Below are positions 12,081 through 20,200 of a DNA stretch of 64,000 nucleotides, one piece after another (position 1 is the first letter of the stretch; each line of letters starts with the position of its first letter). The notes below the pieces were generated by a model, which had not been told where the DNA came from, did no database searches, and was given only the letters and a program-made list of their open reading frames with translations. Source of the stretch: Collybia mongolica (lineage: Eukaryota > Basidiomycota > Agaricomycetes > Agaricales > Clitocybaceae); assembly GCA_013420905.1 (NCBI GenBank), contig JAAXNY010000004.1, forward strand, positions 2,170,001-2,234,000, in the 5' to 3' direction. The translations under genes and the position numbers were made by a program.

Positions 12081-13458
12081 TCACTTTTCTTTCCTGACTT
12101 CTAGCGCGGAAATTTGTGTTGGGTCATCACTCCAATTCCAGACCGTGCCAAGCTCGCCTCGAAGGACAGCTGTAACAAGGAGGGAGATGATGCAAGCGGG
12201 ACTACACAATATCAGTCAAAGGAGGGGATGGTGAGGTCATAACTCATACCTCAAGTAGAGTAGAGCGGGCTGAGCGGCCTCGAATATGTACATCGCGGAG
12301 AAAGCAGCAATGAGACCCAGAATATATGCTACCAGCGATGCATAGAAATATGGTTTTCTGAATAACCCACTTTTGAGGGAGCAGCTATAATCATAACGAA
12401 GGGCCAGAGCAACGAATGTTCCAGGAATGACAACATCCCCAAGTCCCAGCATTGTGAATCCTTGTGTAGAAGAAAGGACTACCGATTTTGGCCAAAGCAG
12501 CTTGATAGGAACGTCAAGGTTTGTGGCAACCTTGAGCATCTACACAGATAGTTCAACAAATACAAAGTCATATTTATTGTACCATCATACTCACCACTTC
12601 TGTTCCGAAGACCCACCAAATATCGTAGAAGAACAGTCCTGATAGCAGTATTGAACCAGTTTGGAAGGAGTCGATCCTCAAAACTGAAAGTGCGTTGTGC
12701 GTAAACGAAAGCGCCAGAATATCCGTAAGCAGTACAGATTTTCGATTGGATGAAGAGAACGAATAAAGAGCTGATGGGACGGCTGCTAAAGGCAGAAGGA
12801 ATAATGACGGGGTCCTCCAAGATAAGGAAAACACCGCTACACGCAGGGTTCAGTGAAAACTAGAAGGATGAAGGAATGAACATACTCTTAAAGTTGTATC
12901 GAACTGAGATATTTGATTTAGAAAATTGCGTCCAGTGTCTAGGGCCAAGGATATAACGTGCAAGACATATCGAAGACTGCATCAAAGAGTCATCAGAACA
13001 AACTTGACTGCAAAAAGACGTGAAATCCCTACTTTCCAGATGCTTCCTATGCCAGCAACGGAGAAATACCATCCAAGAAACCAGTTTATCCAATCAGTTC
13101 CAAATACCCTGACGATGGTGTATAACCCAAGAAGTGCTGCAGAGCCAAACTAGTGGACGGGACTCATTAGGCTACAACCCTCCTTCAAAAAAGTTCCATG
13201 AAAGTCTCACTAAAGGAAACAACCACGCGTCGCCGGAGGACACACGGTCCATATTCTCTTCGTCATCGCCGTAGACAGAAATACCGTTGTGATCTTTCGG
13301 GCTCTAATGTATTTGACCACACGTACATAAAGCTTCACGAATTCACGAATAAATAAGCGTACAGGTAATGAAGCAAACGCTCCCATAAAGACAGACACGG
13401 TCGCGAGACCGACGAGGCCAACATAAGATGACAAAAGATCCCAGTCAATTTCACCCAT
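12081..13458 (-). CDS. Signal peptide peptidase (intramembrane aspartyl protease)
   Basis: Multi-pass ER protease of family A22B (presenilin/SPP type) that cuts remnant signal peptides within the membrane. The start at 13458 gives MGEIDWDLLSSYVGLVGLAT, the first membrane segment. An intron of about 58 nt then joins FASLP to SPKDHNGISVYGDDEENMDR. The three family signatures are all present on separate exons: YD in GLFFYDIWWVFGTEV (about 12630), GLGD in FTMLGLGDVVIPGTFVALAL (about 12450), and PAL in QPALLYLSPACI, rebuilt across the last intron. The protein ends EVRKEK-stop at 12081-12083, a lysine-rich end that could serve ER retrieval. Both catalytic Asp residues are intact. Confidence 0.88.
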
Positions 13459-13663
13459 AGGCCGGAGAAGAGGTCGATGGTGTGGATGTATCAAACACGT
13501 GTGAGGATGAACGTGGCAGGATCCCAAACCAAGATTTGAATGATCCCCCACAAAAGGGTCCAGGAAGCGAATTGTAACGCGCCAAACGAGTTTGTTGTTA
13601 TTTGCGAACCAAAACACGACATTATTGATGGTAGCTACTAATGAACGCTTGGACGAATATTAA

Positions 13664-14787
13664 TCAACCCCGACTTTTCAAAGCCGTAGCATGTGATCTG
13701 AGCACAGGGTATATAGGTCCGTCTGGATAGACTGCAAATCTATCGTTGTGAGTGTCACCACTGGGAAAAATATATTAAATGAGAGCGATCAGAAGCCTGC
13801 TTCAGGAATGCAATATAACTCTTACGTCGAGAGATGAGATCTAGCTTGCCTATTGTTATAGCATCATGAGCCTCACTAATTATATGTTATATGTAGTGAC
13901 TACGTACCAGATAAAGTCCCCTGCCAATCCAGACGAAACGATGGTGTTATACCAATCAGTATAGACGGCGACCTGGTTGGAGGTGACACCGAATTCCTCA
14001 ATGATAACTGGCTTGTTGGCCTTGGTTTGTGATGCTGCGTGATCAATAATCCACTGTTTCCCCCAAGATTGCGGGCTCCCCTCTTGCCCCCAGTGTCCCT
14101 GAATGACATTTAGCCAGTTGACATATATCTCTTGTGACTAACGTACTGGATAAGACTAAAGATGTGCTCTTTTAATAATGGTCCGAGGGACTATAACAGG
14201 TAACATACATGGAAAGTTCCAAAATCGAGAGTGCTGATACCCAAGTTCACATCAAAATCAATACCTTCGCCTCCCCTGCATTGCTCAATTTATGAGAAAA
14301 TATAACAGACGGGAAACGCCTTCATGTACTGGTATGGATAAGTGGGTGCATTGGGTTGATTGTAGAAACCCTCGTCTCCAAGAGCGACGAGATGATTGTT
14401 GTTGATAGTTTTGATATATGCGGAGATGGAACGGGCCCAGTTTGTGATCATAGCAGGGGTACATGTGCCGGTCGACGTTCTATCCACGTTTAATAAGTGG
14501 TGTTGACGAGATGCAACATGTAAAGCTACTGACCCTGTACTCCCTCTACACCTGGGTTCATTGGCGCGTTCCCAAGCCATGATTGTAGGTTCATTGACAT
14601 ATCGGGTAATGAAGGCCTTTATGTAGTTCTTGAAAGCGTTTTGAATAGCAACATTCGTGTAGAAAAGATCGCGGTTGTTGGAGTTAGCAATTTGCTTTAC
14701 ATAGACATCCATCCCGCCATAGTCGGCCCTGTCGGAAACTGAGCCATCATCATACGTAAGCTAGGATTCAGCCGCCTCACCAGTTGT
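13664..14787 (-). pseudogene. C-terminal half of CBM1-GH5 endo-beta-1,4-mannanase, split by transposon
   Basis: Catalytic C-terminal part of a GH5 beta-mannanase; the N-terminal part is at 23006-23843. From the junction it reads TNNW, then an intron, then DYGGMDVYVKQIANSNNRD. The acid/base Glu is in MAWERANEPRCRGS and the nucleophile Glu in KPVIIEEFGVTSNQVAVYT. The exon joins NAPTYPYQ|GGEGIDFDVNL and GDFIWQ|ARSHLSTGDTHND are clean. The end is HATALKSRG-stop at 13664-13666. No stop or frameshift was found in these exons. The interruption lies in an intron just before the TNNW exon, so the protein-coding content is preserved but separated by 8.2 kb. It is called a pseudogene because correct splicing across that distance is unlikely. 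Confidence 0.82.
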
Positions 14788-14794
14788 TAGTACT
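14788..14794. repeat. Left flanking heptamer TAGTACT (candidate target duplication)
   Basis: TAGTACT lies directly before the ACAAGCTTA end of the composite element. The same heptamer recurs at 22999-23005 directly after the right end. In the GH5 gene it spans the 3' splice site (AG, then TACTAAC on the minus strand). Confidence 0.6.
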
Positions 14795-14819
14795 ACAAGC
14801 TTATTACTACCCATACTAT

Positions 14820-14836
14820 CCATGCCTTCGGCATGG
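14820..14836. repeat. Terminal hairpin of left unit
   Basis: CCATGCC-TTC-GGCATGG, a perfect 7-bp stem with a 3-nt loop, 25 bp inside the ACAAGCTTA end. This matches the subterminal 3' hairpin expected of Helitrons. Confidence 0.7.
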
Positions 14837-14903
14837 GGGGGTGGCTTGTCCATTCTGAGGGCAAAATTATATTTATACAAATATATAAAGGGAGTTCCAG
14901 ATA

Positions 14904-15114
14904 CAGTGGCTCAAAAAACTGCCCCAATGTTTGTACATTTTTGAAAGATCAATATGGTATGAAGTGCTGACATAAGCAGGGGACCTGGGGTAATTATGTA
15001 AGATACTATGACATCGTGGCTTTCCAATGGACCCTGGATCATGTGATTTGGATCAATATCCATTAAGCTATAAGCCAAACAAAATGGTTACTTATTGGGG
15101 CAGTTTTTTGACCC
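14904..15114 (+). repeat. Left 211-bp inverted repeat of Tc1-type element
   Basis: Matches the inverse complement of 15786-15996 with only a few mismatches, all in the inner third. Its inner edge repeats its own outer edge in inverse orientation (ATTGGGGCAGTTTTTTGACC against GGCTCAAAAAACTGCCCCAA), giving duplicated candidate transposase sites at both edges. Confidence 0.85.
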
Positions 15115-15264
15115 TTATCTTATTTTCCATTATTCTGGCATTTATGATCCAATGCAAGAACATTATGGACTGTGGGAAGAATAAACAATGTCATGTGACT
15201 TTATTTGTATCAATTTGACATGTTGGAATTGGTTCAATCATCTTCTTGACCTCTTACCACCATC

Positions 15265-15769
15265 ATGAAAGCCATTTCTACTGCTCAGCACAATACTGTT
15301 GTTTCTCTCCTCAATGAGGGCTATTCTCAGCGTCAAATCAAGGAGAAAACTGGTCTAGGGAAGGGTACCATCAGTAGGATCAGCAAAGATGTGGATGGAA
15401 ACAAAGAAAACAACCTTGGTGGCCGCCCCTCCAAGCTGTCTGTTCGTGACAAACAGTCAATTATTCGTCAAATCAAGTCAGGGAAGCTTGATAATGCAGT
15501 TCAGGCTACCCAATTCATCAATGGCATCATCCCCAATCCTGTCACACCCCAGACAGTCAGAAATGCACTCAAGGAAAATCAATTTTATGCTGCTACAAAG
15601 AGGAAAGCTCCTCTTCTCAAACGAGCCCAAAGGAGTACATGAGTTGTGGGATAGATTGGCTGAAGAGTGGGGTGAAATTCCACCAGAGGTATGCCAAAAC
15701 CTGATAGAAAGTATGCCCAGGCGGATACAAGCAGTTATAAAGGCAAAAGGTGGTCATACAAAGTATTAG
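15265..15769 (+). pseudogene. Internally deleted Tc1-type transposase remnant
   Basis: From the ATG at 15265 the frame encodes the N-terminal paired-type helix-turn-helix region (LNEGYSQRQIKEKTGLGKGT, then a GRP motif in GGRPSKLSVRDKQS, then TPQTVRNALKENQF). It stops at about 15642. From about 15635 another frame gives the family's extreme C-terminus (VHELWDRLAEEWGEIPPEVC, then LIESMPRRIQAVIKAKGGHT). The whole DDE catalytic core between them is missing, and the join changes frame. It cannot encode an active transposase, so the element would depend on one from elsewhere. Confidence 0.85.
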
Positions 15770-15785
15770 ATAGAAAATTAATAGA

Positions 15786-15996
15786 GGGTCAAAAAACTGC
15801 CCCAATGAGTAATCATTTTGTTTGGCCTATAGCTTAATGGGTTTTGATCCAAATCACATGATCCAGGGTCCATTGGAAAGCCACGATGTCATAGTATCTT
15901 ACATAATTACCCCAGGTCCCCTGCTTATGTCAGCACTTCATACCATATTGATCTTTCAAAAATGTACAAACATTGGGGCAGTTTTTTGAGCCACTG
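15786..15996 (-). repeat. Right 211-bp inverted repeat of Tc1-type element
   Basis: Inverse partner of 14904-15114, ending CCACTG next to TA at 15997-15998. Same length to the base as the left arm. Confidence 0.85.
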
Positions 15997-16044
15997 TATA
16001 TGGTCACTGGAGTGTGGATTGCAATTGGCCACAAATGGCGTTGA

Positions 16045-16475
16045 TTTTTTTCCCCCATACCACAGGCTCCCAGAAGCTCCCCTATATGTTTGGAATTTTT
16101 TTGCAGATTTGAGACTCCCAAAATGATGGTTTTCCCAGCCCAAAATAGTGGATCTGAGTGATTCTGGCAAAATCCTTGGCCTAAATATAGCAGATTTCAG
16201 ACCTTCCTTGAGGATTTCTTTCAAGTAATGGGTCACTGGTTCATTTGATCTGTTTCAGTTTGAGAAGAGCCAGAGCCCAGATTCACAATCCTCAGGAAGC
16301 ACTAAAAAAAACTTGGTCCTAGTATGGCAAGAATTGTCATGTTTTTTTTTCCATATGCTTTATGTTTAATGACATAAGCCCTGGCCCATATAGTGGATTT
16401 GAGTCCCATTCTGGCAAAAAACTTTTCCAAACATATAGGGGAGCTTCCAGGGGCCTCATACCACTCTAAGGAACA
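16045..16475. repeat. Imperfect inverted repeat inside left unit
   Basis: The core gctcccctatatgtttggaa at 16076-16095 recurs as its inverse complement at 16425-16444. Similarity extends to roughly 60-70 bp on each arm. About 330 bp separate the cores. It may be a further small folded element or a structural part of the unit. Confidence 0.6.
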
Positions 16476-17102
16476 ACTGTAAAATTGAAATTTACAACAA
16501 ATTACATTGGTATTTCAGAAGAGATTCATCTGCTTCATTCTTATTTTTACTGTGGCAAGAATAGATGATGACTCATTATTAGGGCTTTTGGTTTTGTAAA
16601 TGAGATGGTAATTAGTCTCACAACAAATACATGTGATATGTTCCTGCCTACAATCAAGGCACTCTCTAGATTGCATACAATCTTATATATTTCCCTGTAT
16701 ACCTCAATTGAGCCTCAAAAATGCATGCTTTGATAAGTATTTTGTAATCAACAGGCTATGGCCATGGAACTTTATTCAATTGATTTGACCTTTCTAGAAT
16801 ATTTTATGAGAGGGGAGAAAGAAGAATGACACCACTTCCAGATCCCAGCAACAAATGGACACATGAGCTAGTAGTTAGAAGCCTGAGGGCACACATTTTA
16901 CAAATTTGATGCTGGACGCTTTTTGGTCACATGACTAAATGATGTGTCTGATGGCAAATGCCGCCTGCTTCTGTTTCAGGCATCCGTTCAATATTTGTCA
17001 TCTTTTTTTGATTAGTCATATTTTTAGTCAGCAAAGCGAATATTAGGTCAGCAAAGCTAGGGTCAAAACACCCAGCTGTTTTAATGTATACAAGCTTACG
17101 GC

Positions 17103-17119
17103 CCGTGGCTACGCCACGG
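17103..17119. repeat. Terminal hairpin of helicase unit
   Basis: CCGTGGC-TAC-GCCACGG, a perfect 7-bp stem with a 3-nt loop. Same geometry as the hairpin at 14820-14836 with a different stem sequence, and 13 bp inside ACAAGCTTA. Confidence 0.7.
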
Positions 17120-17164
17120 CACCGCTACGCTCACCCATGGCTCCACCACATAACCTTCAGCTTG

Positions 17165-17183
17165 CTGGGGGCTCTGCCCCCAG
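17165..17183. repeat. GC-rich second hairpin of helicase unit
   Basis: CTGGGGGC-TCT-GCCCCCAG, an 8-bp stem with a 3-nt loop, followed by a C-rich run. It lies between the terminal hairpin and the helicase stop codon and may act as a structural or transcript-end signal. Confidence 0.55.
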
Positions 17184-17279
17184 ACCCCCTCTTGATCCCA
17201 ACACTTTATTATATGCTTAATCTCAATATTTTAGGTATAAGCTTTTTCCCTTATAGAAATCATAATCTATATAATATTT

Positions 17280-20200
17280 CTAATCTAAAAGCACCTCTTG
17301 GTAAACTACATTTTTGGTATACCTATTATTGTCTGCAGTATCTGGTATAATAGCTTTGATTCTATATACTGATGTTGCACGTGAAATTGCAACATAAAAC
17401 TGTCCATGTGTAAATACAGGAGACCTAAAGTCAAGTCCAACTTGGTGCAGTGATTGCCCTTGGGATTTGTTTATTGTCATAGAAAATCCCAGCCGTAAAG
17501 GTAGTTGCAACCTTGTCAATTTAAAAGGTATTAGGCTGTTAGATGGTATCATTCGGATTCTTGGGATAAATTCTTTATGCCCATCATTTTGCCCCCCAAT
17601 CAACCGTACTTCTACAACACGGTTGCTCATCTGTGTTATTATTCCCCTTGACCCATTGCAAACACCATCAACTGGGTTTAAGTTGCGCAATATCATGACA
17701 GGGCACCCCACCTTTAAAATTAGCTTAGATAGAGGTAGCCCTGATACATTGATAGAGTTCAGATATTCAACAGGATACATTGCTTCAGCCCCATCAATTC
17801 CTTCATGCACAATAGAATCAGCACTGTGGTACACCTTGCCATCTCCAGGAAACATATCCAGTACTTTTTTATTGAGAGAGTCAACATCATCATTTCTGGC
17901 AGAAAGAATAGCTCTCTCAGAATAAAATGTATCAGGTTTTAGGACAGGGTTTCCAATATCAGGATATATTGTGTCAATTAGAGACTCCACAGTATTCTCA
18001 GCACAGCAGAAGTTGTCAGGTAAGGTGACATTTCCATTGTCATCTGTAAGCTTCCCATGGCCAACTTCAACTTGCCATTTGGCAAAATTGGTTTCATTCT
18101 CAGTAACACCATTTAAGCGCATATTTTTGTTCAGCTTGAGTATCTGAAGCTCACTCCACAATGGAGAGCGCATGAGACAGGCACCCACAGTCTGTGCACG
18201 TGAACCCTTAGGAACAACAGGTAGGATTTGTTGATAGTCACCACCAAATACCACAGTTAATCCCCCAAAGGTTCTATTATTTCCCCTAATATCCTGGCAT
18301 AGCCGGTTAACTGCATCAAAGACATGGCGATGCTGCATAAGAGCCTCATCCCATAGTATGAGGTCAGTTTGTTGCAAAAGCTCAGCTTCTGGAGTCCCTT
18401 TACTAATTCCACATGTAGCTGATTCATGGACCTCCAGAGGAATTTTAAAGCGGAAGTGAGCAGTCCTTCCTCCTGCTAGTAATAGTGCTGCAATTCCAGA
18501 TGAAGCCACACATAAGACAATCTTTCTCTGGCCTCTGAAATAGCAACACAGGGTGTTATAGACAAATGTTTTGCCACAACCTCCAGAGCCATTGAGAAAG
18601 AATGATTGTCCAGACTTGGTTTCCACAGCTTCCTTGACTGCATTGAATGCAGCTTTCTGTTCATCATTCAGCTGTTCTGACCATTCTAAATACTCTGCAA
18701 ACTGTTCTGCATCATCATAATTCTGTTGCTCTTGAATAAGAGTATTTCCCAGCTGGATAGCCCAATCCATCTGAGATGTTGGCATTCCAATAATTGAAGT
18801 CAATGATTTGTTACTTCGTGCCAGTATCTGCTCAATCAGGTATAAACCATAGTCATAGACTTGCTCTTCTGTTGGATTTGCTACACCTCCCTTTGTTCTT
18901 AGCCAGTGAGCAAGGTCATCACAAATATTCTCACGGAACTGGTTCCATAAGGCTATTGGATCAGAAGGCTGACATTCAGCCAGAATCATTGCAAATAGTG
19001 AACGGAGTTGTCTGCCTGTTTGCATAAGTGATGCCTCAGTCAAGGCTTGAATCCACTCCTGATCATCATCTAATAGTCCCCTTGCATGGCATGCCTCACG
19101 AAAAGAGGGATATAATCTGTCTTCAAAAGTGGCCAAATCTTCATAAGATTTTGGGCCTTTAACTGCAGTCAAAAGTAGGCGCAGATAGAAACGTTCCCCA
19201 GAAGCAGGATGAGCATAGTACATTCTGCCAATAGCAAAGCCCCGCTCTCTGAGTTTCCATTTTTTTGTTTTGTCTACCCAAACAAATTTTTTAGGAAAGT
19301 CCTGATATAAGAGATCCTTGGCTTCATCAGGAAACTTGATATTAGCCTTAAAGAACCCTGTTAGTGTAGTATCTTGTGTGGCTGCTCTTTCCACAACTTG
19401 TTGCATAGGAACAGTACTATCAGCATCCCAAGTCACATTGTGTTGATCCTTTAGATGAACCTGAAGCCTTGTAACAGGAGGATGCTCTTGGTGCATATGA
19501 TATTGGAATATCCGCCAAATACCCTCACAGGGGGATATGTAACATGCATCCAGATACAATTTAACTTCATCATTTTTGTTTCTGAACTCTGCAGTTGTGC
19601 GATCATGCCCTTTGTACACATATTTATATATATATTTGATAGACTTGATTGATATGACACATTCCAAATTTATGTGGCACTGGTACTTCCACAATAAATA
19701 AGGATTATAGGGAACTACCCATTGATTGTCCAAATCATAGTTGCCTACTTTGTATGGCTGAGCCAGTGGACACCTTCGATAACTGGCATATGCATTTTCA
19801 GACAATGTAGTCATATGTTTAATAGGTTTTGGATAATATCTGATGCACTTCTTGTCTTCCATGCAGGGAGAGTCTTTGTTCAGGTTACCACATGGGCCAT
19901 GGACCATAACTCTCTTGACCAATTCAAATAACTCAGGTTGTTCATTTGGATCAGGGAACTCAGCAGAGATCAGACTATCAACATCTTCAGGAGTTCTAAG
20001 TTTTGATTCTGGAGCCAAGAAGATAATCATATGCATATGAGGCAAACCACGTTTCTGAAATTCAATAGTATAAACTCTTGCAACAGAGACACCCAAAACC
20101 CCTCGCTGGACAATATCTTTCAGAAGCTCTTTCATTTTAAGTTTGAAGACTCTGGAGATTAGATCAGGTCTATCAGATGCCTTTTGCCCAGGTAAGAGTT

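Larger units (their letters stand above)
14904..15996 (+). mobile_element. Non-autonomous Tc1-type DNA transposon
   Basis: The 1093-bp element begins CAGTGGCTCAAAAAACTG, ends with its inverse complement, and is flanked by TA (14902-14903 and 15997-15998), the Tc1/mariner target. It has near-perfect 211-bp inverted repeats at 14904-15114 and 15786-15996. The centre carries only the two ends of a transposase gene. It sits inside the left Helitron-type unit, so it inserted there or was carried in with it. Confidence 0.85.
14795..17089 (-). mobile_element. Non-autonomous left unit (no helicase)
   Basis: About 2.3 kb with the same 3'-type end as the helicase unit, but no long coding frame of its own. 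Its right part (16990-17080) carries TTAGTCA and GTCAGCAAAGC repeats like those near the right end of the helicase unit (22890-22980). That supports a related unit, though captured flanking DNA is also possible. It contains a Tc1-type element (14904-15996) and an inverted repeat (16045-16475). The right boundary is inferred from the start of the next unit. Confidence 0.5.

Noticed and set aside
14904..15996. CRISPR-like or viral inverted repeats
   Set aside because: The long repeats are explained by TA-flanked Tc1-type termini and a transposase remnant; there are no spacer arrays.
17467..17925. 152-codon plus-strand frame within the transposon
   Set aside because: Antisense to the helicase C-terminus; not supported by any motif.
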